Shown here: in pieces, positions 1-7,585 of the stretch | Numbering within the stretch: position 1 is the first letter of the stretch | How the letters are laid out: every line of letters starts with the position of its first letter | Assembly (NCBI RefSeq): GCF_001657485.1 | Contig: NZ_LXFU01000029.1 | Span: 310,001-374,000, forward strand | Source of the DNA: Rhizobium sp. WYCCWR10014 | GTDB lineage: Bacteria > Pseudomonadota > Alphaproteobacteria > Rhizobiales > Rhizobiaceae | Direction of reading: 5' to 3' | DNA length: 64,000 bases | Notes under the pieces: generated by a model | Seen by the model: the letters and a program-made list of their open reading frames with translations, nothing else | Told to the model about the DNA's origin: nothing | The model's database searches: none | Made by a program: the position numbers and the translations under genes

Positions 1-90
1 AGCGGAGAACGGCATATATTGCCCATGCAAACGAAGAGGATGCTGATGCGTTTCATCGGTAACCTGTCTGACAGAGAAGAGGACCATGGC

Positions 91-396
91 ATGAAAATGG
101 AAAGACTGGAACGGACGGCAGCCGAGGCGCAACTGGCCGAGCTTTCGGGCTGGGTGCTCAATGATGCGGGTTCGTCGATATCGAAGACGTTCAAGTTCGC
201 AAATTTCGTCGAGGCTTTCGGCTTCATGACGCAGGCAGCGCTCGCGGCCGAGAAGCTCAACCACCATCCCGAATGGTTCAACGTCTATTCCAGGGTGGAT
301 GTGACGCTGAACACGCATGATGCCGGCGGGCTGACGGAGCTCGATTTCAAGCTCGCCAAAGCCATGGAGAAGGCGGCGGCGCGCGGTGTTGTTTGA
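91..396 (+). CDS. phhB: Pterin-4a-carbinolamine dehydratase
   Basis: This 101-residue protein matches the pterin-4a-carbinolamine dehydratase family, which dehydrates 4a-hydroxytetrahydrobiopterin and so recycles the pterin cofactor of aromatic amino acid hydroxylases in the cytoplasm. The family signature is present: HHP at residues 58-60, NVYSRVDV following, then [11 protein letters not shown] with His76, Asp77 and Asp85. Length is normal for the family. I chose the ATG at 91 (MKMERL), because an earlier in-frame ATG at 19 would add 24 residues unlike the family. No phenylalanine hydroxylase gene lies in the window, so its partner is unknown. A tandem repeat begins at its stop codon. Confidence 0.9.
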   Translation: MKMERLERTAAEAQLAELSGWVLNDAGSSISKTFKFANFVEAFGFMTQAALAAEKLNHHPEWFNVYSRVDVTLNTHDAGGLTELDFKLAKAMEKAAARGVV

Positions 397-455
397 AAGG
401 AGCCGATTGAAAGGAGCCGATTGAAAGGGGCCGATTGAAAGGCGCCGATTGAAAG
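393..455 (+). repeat. 14-bp tandem repeat, about 4.5 copies
   Basis: Four consecutive 14-base units of the form TTGAAAGGAGCCGA start at 393, 407, 421 and 435, followed by half a unit at 449. The third and fourth units differ by one base each (GGGG and GGCG in place of GGAG). The first unit contains the phhB stop codon. Each unit carries an AAGG(A/G/C)G core resembling a Shine-Dalgarno sequence and a TTG. The array lies just upstream of the next gene. Confidence 0.9.
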
Positions 456-502
456 GCTGGGCGCCGTCACCATATGTTCGCATGGACAAAAGGGATGCAG
501 GG

Positions 503-895
503 ATGGACGAGGTCAAATTCGGGGAAATCCTCTTGCCGGGCGACGAGGACACCCAGAGCCGGCGGGAGAAAACCGTAAGGCAGAAATTCTGGCCGACGTT
601 TCGGCGGGCGGTGCGGCAGATCCCGTTCTCGCGCGATGTGGTCGCCGGTTTCTATTGCGCGCTCGATCCGAAGACGCCGACGAAGGTGCGCGGCGTGCTG
701 CTTGCGGCACTCGCCTATTTTGTCATGCCGATCGACATGATCCCGGATATTTTCGCGGTCATCGGCTTTTCCGACGACATCGCCGTGCTTTCGGCCGCCT
801 TTGCGATGGTGCGCGGCCACATCCGGCCGGGTCACTACGAAGCGGCCGACCGCGTTCTCGCCGATCGGCCGGAAGAAGCAATGAAGACGATTTAA
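503..895 (+). CDS. YkvA/DUF1232 family protein
   Basis: The protein (about 130 residues from the ATG at 503) carries a DUF1232 segment: KTPTKVRGVLLAALAYFV followed by MPIDMIPDIFAVIGFSDDIAVL, a short hydrophobic hairpin with the conserved P-(I/L)-D-(L/M)-(I/L)-PD core. Members are small membrane-associated proteins of unknown function. An ATG at 482 is also in frame, but the purine-rich stretch just before 503 favours the later start. It follows phhB after the tandem repeat and may be co-transcribed with it. The family call is firm; no function can be given. Confidence 0.78.
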   Translation: MDEVKFGEILLPGDEDTQSRREKTVRQKFWPTFRRAVRQIPFSRDVVAGFYCALDPKTPTKVRGVLLAALAYFVMPIDMIPDIFAVIGFSDDIAVLSAAFAMVRGHIRPGHYEAADRVLADRPEEAMKTI

Positions 896-984
896 CGCGT
901 GTCGAATCGAGCGGGGATGTGACACGCTTGGTTCATGTGTGTCGTCATCTCAAAACCGCTGCGCCCTCTTGGGCGAACATTGCG

Positions 985-1545
985 TCAGGCGATTTCGCGT
1001 TCCAGCACCTTGCGGAGTTTACCGAAGGCAAGCCGGATACGGGACTTCACCGTGCCGAGCGGCAGACCGGTCGCTTCGGCGATCTCCGAATGCGATTGAC
1101 CGAGGAAGAAGGCGGCGCGCAGCATGTCGCGCTGTTCCTCCGGCAATTGGCCGACGGCGGCGCGTATCTTGGCGTCGCGATCGTCATTGGCGATGATTTC
1201 TTCCGCGCCGATATCGGCCGGCGGCTGCAGGGCCGGATCGGTCTCATCGAAGATTCGGGTGTTGGCGCGCCGCTGCATGTCGATGCGGCGGTTGCGGGCA
1301 ATGCGGAAAAGCCAGGTCGAGAGGGAAGATCGCGTGGCATCGTAGAGCTCTGCCTTGTGCCAGAGCACGATCATGATCTCCTGGACCAGTTCCTCGGCCT
1401 CGCCTGATGTCATCCTCTGGCGCATCAGCCAGGCTTTCAGGCGGGGTGCGAAATAGTCGAACAGGATGGAAAAGGCCTGCTGGTCGCGATCCCTGGCGAC
1501 GGCCTTCGCGAGGGCAGCGAAACGCTGTCTTTCCTCGGCATCCAT
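985..1545 (-). CDS. ECF RNA polymerase sigma factor
   Basis: This 186-residue protein has the two-domain layout of an ECF sigma factor. Region 2 lies at about 24-93, with FDYFAPRLKAWLM, an ELVQEIMIVLW core-binding helix and an STWLFRIARNRRID -10 recognition helix. Region 4 lies at about 125-180, with QLPEEQRDMLRAAFFLG and the helix-turn-helix SEIAEATGLPLGTVKSRI. The region 2 wording resembles the RpoE/ChrR-type group. An AGGAG box precedes the ATG. Such factors usually have an anti-sigma gene beside them, but the downstream neighbour is a convergent DUF1232 gene and the upstream one is ialB, so no partner is visible. Confidence 0.9.
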   Translation of the reverse strand: MDAEERQRFAALAKAVARDRDQQAFSILFDYFAPRLKAWLMRQRMTSGEAEELVQEIMIVLWHKAELYDATRSSLSTWLFRIARNRRIDMQRRANTRIFDETDPALQPPADIGAEEIIANDDRDAKIRAAVGQLPEEQRDMLRAAFFLGQSHSEIAEATGLPLGTVKSRIRLAFGKLRKVLEREIA

Positions 1546-1881
1546 ATCTCCTCACCAGCCCCCTGCGACAATAATTTCGTCCCGGATTTCCAAGTCTTAC
1601 TGAGGTACAACGGATTTGGGAAAGGTCAAACTCTTGCCTGAATCTTTGTGTCTTAAATTCAGCCGAACGGACGGCCAGTGCCATTGGGGCACGGTGTCGC
1701 GGCCGATACCGTTAAAGGGACGAAAATTGACACTCGAGCTGAAATGACACAGGCACATACAAATCGCAGCTATTGTTGACCATTTGGTAACCTGAATTAA
1801 GTCAAAATAAAGCAGATCGTGATTATGCGGCGCCCGCTATGATCGCTTCGGGCCTTGAATCGCAAGAACCGGCAGGAATCC
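1546..1881. other. Divergent intergenic region between sigma factor and ialB
   Basis: About 336 bases separate the minus-strand sigma factor from plus-strand ialB, so both promoters should lie here. I see no further gene and no strong inverted repeat. The right part (about 1770-1820) is AT-rich for this genome. I could not assign a confident -35/-10 pair or an autoregulatory ECF-type promoter by eye. Confidence 0.5.
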
Positions 1882-2391
1882 ATGTTTGTAAAAAGTATCG
1901 TATCCGCTCTCGCACTCACCCTTGTTATGGCCGGAGTTGCGACAGCGCAGCAGGCCGCGCCGAACCGCATCCAGCAGTTTCAGGCATGGGGCGCCTACTC
2001 CTACAAGTCGGGCAACAGCACCGTCTGCTATGTGCTGTCCGTTCCGACGGCAAAGCAGCCGGCAAGCGTCGACCACGGCGACAATTTCTTCATCGTCTCC
2101 CAGCGTCCGGGCCAGAACATCTCCTACGAGCCGCAGGCGATGATGGGCTACACGGTCAAGGAAAATTCGAAGATCAACGTCGTCATCGACAACAAGACCT
2201 TCGTGATGTTCACCAAGGACAAGGCCGGCTGGGTCGAGAATGCTGCCCAGGAGCCGGCCCTCGTCGCCGCGATGAAGACCGGTCATTCGATGACGGTCAA
2301 TGCCGTTTCGCGCAAGGGCACCGGCACCTCCTACAGCTATTCGCTCTCGGGCATCTCGGCTGCGCTGAAGCAGATCGAAACCTGCAAGTAA
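1882..2391 (+). CDS. ialB: Invasion-associated locus B (IalB) family secreted protein
   Basis: This 169-residue protein begins with a signal peptide (MFVKSIVSALALTLVMAG, then a likely cut near ATAQQA). An IalB domain follows, with the typical W-x-x-x-Y/C-Y pattern (WGAYSYKSGNSTVCYV), a GDNFFIVSQRPG segment, YTVKENS, and a C-terminal cysteine that could pair with the internal one. IalB was named in Bartonella, where it aids erythrocyte invasion; in free-living rhizobia its role is unproven, so the name denotes family only. An AGGA box lies just before the ATG at 1882. A strong hairpin follows the stop codon. Confidence 0.85.
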   Translation: MFVKSIVSALALTLVMAGVATAQQAAPNRIQQFQAWGAYSYKSGNSTVCYVLSVPTAKQPASVDHGDNFFIVSQRPGQNISYEPQAMMGYTVKENSKINVVIDNKTFVMFTKDKAGWVENAAQEPALVAAMKTGHSMTVNAVSRKGTGTSYSYSLSGISAALKQIETCK

Positions 2392-2418
2392 GCGGTCCTT
2401 CAAGCCGAAGAATTTCAT

Positions 2419-2445
2419 GGGCCGGCCTTGCGCCGGCCCTTGTCA
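2419..2445 (+). terminator. Rho-independent-like terminator after ialB
   Basis: The arms GGGCCGGC (2419-2426) and GCCGGCCC (2432-2439) pair perfectly around a 5-base loop and are followed by TTGTCATTT. The hairpin sits 28 bases after the ialB stop. The T-run is weak, so termination efficiency is uncertain. Confidence 0.65.
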
Positions 2446-2452
2446 TTTCCAT

Positions 2453-2553
2453 CTAAAGCGCGGCGATCTTTCAGATCTGCCTGCCGCGCTTTAGGTCTTT
2501 GGTTCTAGCATGTCGTAGTCGCAAAACCGCTGCACACTTTTGCGCGACATGCT
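2453..2553. repeat. RIME1-like double-palindrome intergenic element
   Basis: Two adjacent imperfect palindromes make up this roughly 100-base element. The left one pairs CTAAAGCGCGGC with GCCGCGCTTTAG (2453-2494). The right one pairs AGCATGTCG with CGACATGCT and contains GCAAAACCGCTGCACA (2507-2553). A second copy with the same order lies at 44152-44257. The size, two-palindrome form and intergenic position fit the rhizobial RIME1 mosaic elements. Confidence 0.8.
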
Positions 2554-2736
2554 TGATGGTGACGCGCGGGCAAAATGATGCTAAAGCCGGCGCCAACAGC
2601 GGACAGATCGCGATTTCAGTCGCCGTTCCGCCATTCAATTTCTGCCGATGTGCTGTCATGCGCCCGCAGGTCTTCCGGCTCACTGCTGAAGTCCGCGGGG
2701 TTGCGAGGAGCAGCCACATGTTTGAATTCGGGATGA
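2554..2736. other. Leader region upstream of rlmN
   Basis: Between the RIME-like element and rlmN there are about 180 bases with no supportable gene. The rlmN promoter should lie here. No clear operator or hairpin was recognised. Confidence 0.5.
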
Positions 2737-3969
2737 ATGCCTATGTCCGTCATGGATGCGATCGTTGTCACCAAGCCGCAGGCGCGCACGTCCGCCAACC
2801 TCGAGAAGCCGTCGTTGATCGGCATGTCGCGCGAGGAGATGGGGGCGGCACTCCGGGAAAAGGGTGTGCCCGACAAGCAGATCAAGATGCGCGTCTCGCA
2901 GCTCTGGAACTGGATCTATGTGCGAGGGGTCTCCGACTTCGACCATATGACGAATGTCGCCAAGGACATGCGGGAGATGCTGAAGCAGCATTTCACTATC
3001 GCACGTCCCGAGATCGTCGAGGAGCAGGTCTCCAACGACGGCACGCGCAAATGGCTGCTGCGCTTTCCGCCGCGGGGCGCCGGGCGTCCCGTCGAGATCG
3101 AGGCCGTCTACATTCCGGAAGAGGGCCGCGGCACGCTCTGTATCTCAAGCCAGGTCGGCTGCACGCTCACCTGTTCCTTCTGTCATACCGGGACGCAGCG
3201 TCTGGTGCGCAACCTGACGGCGGAGGAAATTCTTTCGCAGCTGCTGCTTGCCCGCGACCGACTTGGCGATTTCCCGGACCGCGAAGCGCCGCAGGGTACG
3301 ATCATGCCTGCCGAGGGCCGCAAGGTCAGCAACATCGTCATGATGGGCATGGGTGAGCCGCTTTATAACTTCGATGCCGTCAAGCAGGCATTGCTGATCG
3401 CCACGGATGGTGACGGCCTGTCGCTGTCCCGGCGCCGCGTGACGCTTTCCACCTCCGGTGTCGTGCCGGAGATCTTCCGCACCGGCGAGGAAATCGGCGT
3501 CATGCTGGCGATTTCGCTGCATGCGGTGCGCGACGATCTGCGCGACATTCTCGTGCCGATCAACAAGAAGTACCCGCTGAAGGAACTGATCGAGGCCTGC
3601 CGGACCTATCCGGGCCTTTCGAACGCGCGGCGCATCACCTTCGAATATGTGATGCTGAAGGATGTCAATGACAGCCTGGAAGACGCCAAGGGGCTGATCA
3701 AGCTCCTGAAGGGCGTGCCGGCGAAGATCAATCTCATTCCGTTCAATCCTTGGCCCGGCACCAATTATCAGTGTTCCGACTGGGAGCAGATCGAGAAGTT
3801 TGCCGATTTCATCAATTCGGCAGGTTATGCCTCGCCGATCCGCACGCCGCGCGGCCGCGACATTCTTGCCGCCTGCGGCCAGCTGAAATCGGAATCCGAA
3901 CGCATGCGCAAGACCGAACGTCTGGCCTTCGAGGCGATGATGATCGCCAATCACGGCGCCGACGACTGA
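2737..3969 (+). CDS. rlmN: Dual-specificity 23S rRNA A2503 / tRNA A37 C2-methyltransferase RlmN
   Basis: This 410-residue radical SAM enzyme methylates C2 of A2503 in 23S rRNA and of A37 in some tRNAs, tuning the ribosome exit tunnel and decoding. The 4Fe-4S binding motif CTLTCSFC is at residues 142-149. Cys135, seven residues upstream, and Cys380 in AACGQLK near the C-terminus correspond to the two family cysteines used in methyl transfer. [10 protein letters not shown] and [12 protein letters not shown] are also typical. The start may be MPMSVMDA at 2737 or, six bases later, MSVMDA. Transcription appears independent of ialB because a hairpin and a repeat intervene. Confidence 0.97.
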   Translation: MPMSVMDAIVVTKPQARTSANLEKPSLIGMSREEMGAALREKGVPDKQIKMRVSQLWNWIYVRGVSDFDHMTNVAKDMREMLKQHFTIARPEIVEEQVSNDGTRKWLLRFPPRGAGRPVEIEAVYIPEEGRGTLCISSQVGCTLTCSFCHTGTQRLVRNLTAEEILSQLLLARDRLGDFPDREAPQGTIMPAEGRKVSNIVMMGMGEPLYNFDAVKQALLIATDGDGLSLSRRRVTLSTSGVVPEIFRTGEEIGVMLAISLHAVRDDLRDILVPINKKYPLKELIEACRTYPGLSNARRITFEYVMLKDVNDSLEDAKGLIKLLKGVPAKINLIPFNPWPGTNYQCSDWEQIEKFADFINSAGYASPIRTPRGRDILAACGQLKSESERMRKTERLAFEAMMIANHGADD

Positions 3970-4013
3970 TCAGCAAGTTTGATCCTCGCTACAATTCTCC
4001 GCGATTGATTTCA

Positions 4014-4040
4014 GGGGGCGCTTTTCCTAAAAGTGCCCCC
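4014..4040 (+). other. Leader hairpin before the ABC importer operon
   Basis: GGGGGC (4014-4019) and CTTTT (4021-4025) pair with AAAAG and GCCCCC (up to 4040) around a 3-base loop, giving a stem of about 12 pairs with one G-U. It lies between the rlmN stop and the AGGAGG ribosome-binding site at 4051. No T-run follows on the plus strand, so it may be an rlmN 3' end structure or an RNA-stabilising leader hairpin rather than a classical terminator. Confidence 0.6.
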
Positions 4041-4062
4041 AAAATCATTCAGGAGGATCCCC

Positions 4063-5016
4063 ATGCGCCCGATTTTACTCGCTCTTGCCGCCACTTTGGC
4101 CCTTTCCCTGCCCGCGAAGGCTGACGACGTCACCGTCGCCGTGACGGCGATCGTCGAACATCCGGCGCTGGATGCGGCGCGCAAGGGCGTTCTCGATGCG
4201 CTGGCGGCTGCGGGCTACAAGGAAGGCGAGAACCTGAAATTCGTGTTCGAATCGGCGCAGGGCAATCCGGCGACGGCAGCCCAGATCGCCCGCCAGTTCG
4301 CCGGTGACGAGCCCAATGTCATCGTGCCGATCTCGACGCCATCAGCCCAGGCTGTCGTCTCCTCGACGCGTGACATTCCCGTCGTCTTCACGGCCGTCTC
4401 CGATCCGCTCGGCGCCCAGCTCGTCAAGAATATGGACAAGCCGGGCGGCAATGTCACCGGCCTTTCCGACATGTCGCCGGTCGGCGAGCATCTGGCGCTG
4501 ATCAAGGAAATCCTGCCTGATGTGAAAACCATCGGCTATCTCTACAATTCCGGCGAGGCGAATTCCGTTTCGCTGCTCGCCGTGCTGAAGGCTGAAGCCG
4601 AAAAGGCTGGCCTGAAGGTGGTCGAATCGGCCGCCACAAAATCGGCCGAGGTCCAGGGTGCGGCACGCGCACTCGTCGGCCGCGCCGATGCGATCTACAT
4701 TCCGACCGACAACACGATCATTTCCGCGCTCGAAGGCGCTGTTGCGGTTGCCGAGGAGAGCAAGCTGCCGCTCTTTACCGCCGATACGGATTCGGTTTCG
4801 CGCGGCTCGATCGCCGCCCTCGGCTTCAATTATTATGATGTCGGCAAGCAGACCGGCGAGATCGTCGTGCGTGTGCTGAAGGGCGAGAACCCGGGCGATA
4901 TCGCGGTCAAGACCGCCGCCGGCAGCGACCTTGTCGTCAACAAGGCTGCGGCCGAGAAGATGGGCGTCACCCTGCCGCAGAGCGTGCTTTCCCGCGCTAC
5001 CAAAGTCATCGAATAG
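4063..5016 (+). CDS. ABC transporter substrate-binding protein, TrpX/DUF534 family
   Basis: This 317-residue periplasmic protein has a signal peptide (MRPILLALAATLALSLPAKA, cut before DDVTV). Its two-lobe fold resembles the LacI/Peripla_BP type: VTAIVEHPALDAARKGV, VPISTPSAQAV, VFTAVSDPLGA, IGYLYNSGEANS, IYIPTDNTIISALEG. It matches the ABC_sub_bind (DUF534) family, some members of which bind tryptophan or tyrosine. A very strong AGGAGG box precedes the ATG. Permease and ATPase genes follow, so this is the first gene of a three-gene importer. The substrate is not deducible here. Confidence 0.88.
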   Translation: MRPILLALAATLALSLPAKADDVTVAVTAIVEHPALDAARKGVLDALAAAGYKEGENLKFVFESAQGNPATAAQIARQFAGDEPNVIVPISTPSAQAVVSSTRDIPVVFTAVSDPLGAQLVKNMDKPGGNVTGLSDMSPVGEHLALIKEILPDVKTIGYLYNSGEANSVSLLAVLKAEAEKAGLKVVESAATKSAEVQGAARALVGRADAIYIPTDNTIISALEGAVAVAEESKLPLFTADTDSVSRGSIAALGFNYYDVGKQTGEIVVRVLKGENPGDIAVKTAAGSDLVVNKAAAEKMGVTLPQSVLSRATKVIE

Positions 5017-5050
5017 TCGGCCGGTACGTCTGCCGCCTTCGTCGTATTCA

Positions 5051-5085
5051 AACCGCTCTCGTTTGCACGGGAGCGGTTGTTTGTA
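5051..5085 (+). terminator. Intra-operon hairpin, possible attenuating terminator
   Basis: AACCGCTCTCG (5051-5061) pairs with CGGGAGCGGTT (5068-5078) with one mismatch, followed by GTTTGTATT. It lies between the binding-protein and permease genes. Hairpins here often lower expression of the membrane subunits relative to the binding protein; this role is inferred. Confidence 0.6.
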
Positions 5086-5140
5086 TTAAAAGGCTTCGTT
5101 TCGCGACGGGCGGAACGGACATAAAAAGGGGCTGAAAGCC

Positions 5141-6019
5141 TTGAGCCAAATCGCATTCTGGGGGGCCGTCGAGCTCGGACTGGTCTATTCCTTCGTCGCT
5201 CTCGGCGTCTATCTCGCCTTTCGAGTTCTCGACTTTCCCGACCTGACGGTCGACGGCTCCTTTCCGCTTGGCGCGGCGGTGACGGCCGTGCTGATCATTG
5301 CCGGCGTCAATGCCTGGCTTGCGGCGCTGATCGCCATGGCCGCCGGCGCCGCTGCGGGCATGGTGACGGCACTGCTCAACGTGCGCTTCAAGATTCTCAA
5401 TTTGCTTGCCTCGATCCTGACGATGATCGCACTGTTTTCCGTCAATCTGCGCGTGATGGGCAAACCCAATGTCGCCCTCATCAATGCCGACACGATGATC
5501 AGCCCGTTCTTCGGCCATGGCCTTCGCGATTTCTACGTGCGGCCGCTCTTCGTCGGTGTTCTGGTCGTCATCGCGCTCATCCTGGTCTGGCGTTTCCTGG
5601 AAAGCGATGCCGGCCTTGCAATGCGGGCGACAGGCGCCAATGCAAGGATGGCGCGGGCGCAGGGCGTCGATACCAGCCGGCAGATCTATCTCGGCATGGC
5701 GATCTCGAATGCGCTGGTGGCGCTCGGCGGCGCGCTGTTTGCTCAGACGAACGGCTTTGCCGATGTCACCTCAGGCGTCGGCACAATCGTCGTCGGTCTT
5801 GCGGCCGTCATCATCGGCGAAACGCTGCTCGGGCGGCGCGGTCTGCTGATCGCGCTTGTTGGATGCGTGCTCGGCTCGATCCTCTATCGCATCGCGATCC
5901 AGTTGGCGCTTTCGAGCGACGTCATCGGCTTGCAGGCGTCCGACCTCAATTTCGTCACGGCGGTGCTGGTGACTGTGGCGCTCATCCTTCCCCGTCTTCG
6001 CGGAGGTGCCGCATCGTGA
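5141..6019 (+). CDS. ABC transporter permease, TrpY-like
   Basis: This 292-residue inner-membrane protein belongs to the branched-chain-type permease family (BPD_transp_2). Hydrophobic segments alternate along its length, and the N-terminus reads GLVYSFVALGVYLAFRVLDFPDLTVDGSFPLGAA, a conserved feature of TrpY-type subunits (quoted in parts: YLAFRVLDFPDLTVDGS). The EAA-like loop contains MRATGANARMARAQGVDT. It appears to start at a TTG at 5141 with an AAGGGG box upstream. Its stop overlaps the GTG start of the ATPase (GTGA), showing translational coupling. Confidence 0.85.
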   Translation: MSQIAFWGAVELGLVYSFVALGVYLAFRVLDFPDLTVDGSFPLGAAVTAVLIIAGVNAWLAALIAMAAGAAAGMVTALLNVRFKILNLLASILTMIALFSVNLRVMGKPNVALINADTMISPFFGHGLRDFYVRPLFVGVLVVIALILVWRFLESDAGLAMRATGANARMARAQGVDTSRQIYLGMAISNALVALGGALFAQTNGFADVTSGVGTIVVGLAAVIIGETLLGRRGLLIALVGCVLGSILYRIAIQLALSSDVIGLQASDLNFVTAVLVTVALILPRLRGGAAS

Positions 6020-6810
6020 TCAGCGTCAAGGACATCAAGGTTGTTTTCGGGCGTGGCACGCCGCTGCAGAAGCAGGCGCTGAACGGCGTCAGCCTGACGA
6101 TCGAGGAAGGCTCCTTCGTTACCGTCATCGGCTCCAACGGCGCCGGCAAATCGACATTGCTCGGCGTGCTTGCCGGCGATGTGCTGGCAAGCGAGGGGCA
6201 GGTGCTGATCGGCAGTGCCGACGTGACAGGCAAGACGACAGCGGCGCGCGCCGGGCTCGTCGCTCGTGTCTTCCAGGACCCCCTGACCGGAAGCTGCGGT
6301 GCCTTGTCGATCGAGGAGAACCTGGCGCTTGCGGCGCGCCGCGGCGAACGGCGCGGGCTTGTTTCGGCGCTGGGCGCAAAACGGCGCGAGCATTTTCGCG
6401 AGAGGATCGCCGAGCTCAATCTCGGGCTCGAGAACCGCATGAAGGACCGCATGGACCTGCTTTCCGGCGGCCAGCGGCAGGCGGTCTCGCTCGTCATGGC
6501 GACGCTGGCCGGCTCGGAGGTGCTGCTGCTCGACGAACATACCGCGGCGCTTGACCCCGGCATGGCGGAATTCATCATGGGCCTGACCCAGAAAATCGTT
6601 TCCGAGCGCAAGCTGACGACGCTGATGGTGACGCATTCGATGCGCCAGGCGCTCGACTATGGCCACCGCACGGTGATGCTGCATGGCGGAGAGATCGTGC
6701 TCGATGTCGCCGGCGACAGCCGCAAGACGTTGCAGGTCGAGGATCTGATCGCCATGTTCCGCAAGATGCGCGGCCAGACGCTGGATGACGATGCGTTGCT
6801 GATCGGTTAG
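6016..6810 (+). CDS. ABC transporter ATP-binding protein, TrpZ-like
   Basis: This 264-residue cytoplasmic ATPase completes the importer. It has the Walker A GSNGAGKST, a Q-loop (VFQDP), the signature LSGGQRQAVSLVMAT, the Walker B EVLLLDEHTAALDP and an H-loop (VTHSMRQAL). In this subgroup the residue after Walker B Asp-Glu is His, as seen here. The GTG at 6016 overlaps the permease stop and has GGAGG at 6002, so translation is coupled. The gene ends convergently with the small secreted-protein gene, and a tandem repeat lies between them. Confidence 0.9.
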   Translation: MISVKDIKVVFGRGTPLQKQALNGVSLTIEEGSFVTVIGSNGAGKSTLLGVLAGDVLASEGQVLIGSADVTGKTTAARAGLVARVFQDPLTGSCGALSIEENLALAARRGERRGLVSALGAKRREHFRERIAELNLGLENRMKDRMDLLSGGQRQAVSLVMATLAGSEVLLLDEHTAALDPGMAEFIMGLTQKIVSERKLTTLMVTHSMRQALDYGHRTVMLHGGEIVLDVAGDSRKTLQVEDLIAMFRKMRGQTLDDDALLIG

Positions 6811-6853
6811 CGGGCAGCTGATCGTTTCACGCCCGCGGCGGACCGGTTACCGG

Positions 6854-6920
6854 CCGCGGGCGGATCGATCAATCGACCGCGAGCGGATCGATCAACCGAC
6901 CGCGGGCGGATTGCTGCTCA
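6854..6920. repeat. 23-bp tandem repeat array A
   Basis: Units of CCGCGGGCGGATCGATCAA-type sequence, 23 bases long, begin at 6854, 6877 and 6900 (the last one degenerate). The array ends at the stop codon of the minus-strand gene at 6918. A short header GATCGTTTCACG at about 6820 is shared with array B at 7509. Units contain CCGCGG and GATCGATC palindromic cores. Confidence 0.85.
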
Positions 6921-7283
6921 AGAGCAGACTTCCACCAGAACGCGATGGCCGTACTGGTTGAGCCATTCCGGCTGGCACTGTTCCGGGTAATAGTCGTCGT
7001 CGCCGAAGAACAGACGATTTCTATCATGGAAGGCGAAACGGCCGTCGCGGTGTCCGCCAAAATGACCGGCTCCGCCGAAGTGATGCGCTCCGAAGCTGCG
7101 ATCGGCGAAATTGCCGCCGCCCATATGCGCACCACCGCCGAAGTGGCCGCCGTCCCGCGAGAAGCCGCCACTGCCATGGCCTCCGCCGCCGTGGGCTAAG
7201 GCAGGTGTTGTCGCGGTCAGGGACGTGACGGCAAGCGTCAGCGCAACAACTCCCGCTGTTATGATATTGCGGAACGTAATCAT
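6918..7283 (-). CDS. Small secreted Gly/His-rich protein
   Basis: The 121-residue product has a clear signal peptide (MITFRNIITAGVVALTLAVT, with a cut near TPALA before HGGGG). A low-complexity middle follows, with repeated G, H and F (HGSGGFSRDGGHFGGGAH, FGAHHFGGAGHFGGH). A short C-terminal segment, YYPEQCQPEWLNQYGHRVLVEVC, has two cysteines. The His/Gly richness suggests metal or surface binding, but no family was recognised with confidence and no function is claimed. GGATAA lies before the ATG. Its 3' end abuts repeat array A. Confidence 0.7.
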   Translation of the reverse strand: MITFRNIITAGVVALTLAVTSLTATTPALAHGGGGHGSGGFSRDGGHFGGGAHMGGGNFADRSFGAHHFGGAGHFGGHRDGRFAFHDRNRLFFGDDDYYPEQCQPEWLNQYGHRVLVEVCS

Positions 7284-7582
7284 GGACTTATCCTTTCAAG
7301 GCAGCTCTTCGTGAGCCGTAAAGGATATGTGGGCAGAGAAGGCGGCGTGGCCTAGCCACAATTGCCGACTTGCGATCATATGTTGATCACAAGTAATCGC
7401 GCGAAAGGCATGGAATAATTTTGGAAGACGACGAAATCGCGGTCACTGCCTGCTCCGGCGTGGGCGTCTCGCGAATATTGCTGTAGCTGGCGGCGGATCG
7501 TTTCACGACCGCGGGCGGATCGAACAACCGACCGCGGGCGGATTGATAAACCAACCGCGGGCGGATCGAAGCCGACCGCGGG
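7284..7582. other. Intergenic region with repeat array B
   Basis: The left part, about 7284-7496, shows no gene and should hold the promoter of the small secreted protein. The right part carries repeat array B, annotated separately, which ends at the stop codon of the LysE gene. Confidence 0.5.
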
Positions 7583-7585
7583 CTA
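7509..7585. repeat. 23-bp tandem repeat array B
   Basis: Units resembling those of array A begin at 7509, 7532 and 7555, with a final partial unit at 7576 running into the LysE stop codon. The preceding GATCGTTTCACG at 7497 is the same header seen before array A. Unit sequence drifts (GATCGAACAACC, GATTGATAAACC, GATCGAAGCC), while the CCGCGGGCGGAT part stays constant. Confidence 0.85.

Noticed and set aside
655..1407. A 250-codon plus-strand open frame overlapping the sigma factor gene
   Set aside because: It is antisense to a well-supported ECF sigma factor and has no family resemblance; long shadow frames are common at this GC content.
6854..7585. Possible CRISPR-like array
   Set aside because: Units are directly adjacent with no unique spacers between them, so these are simple tandem repeats.
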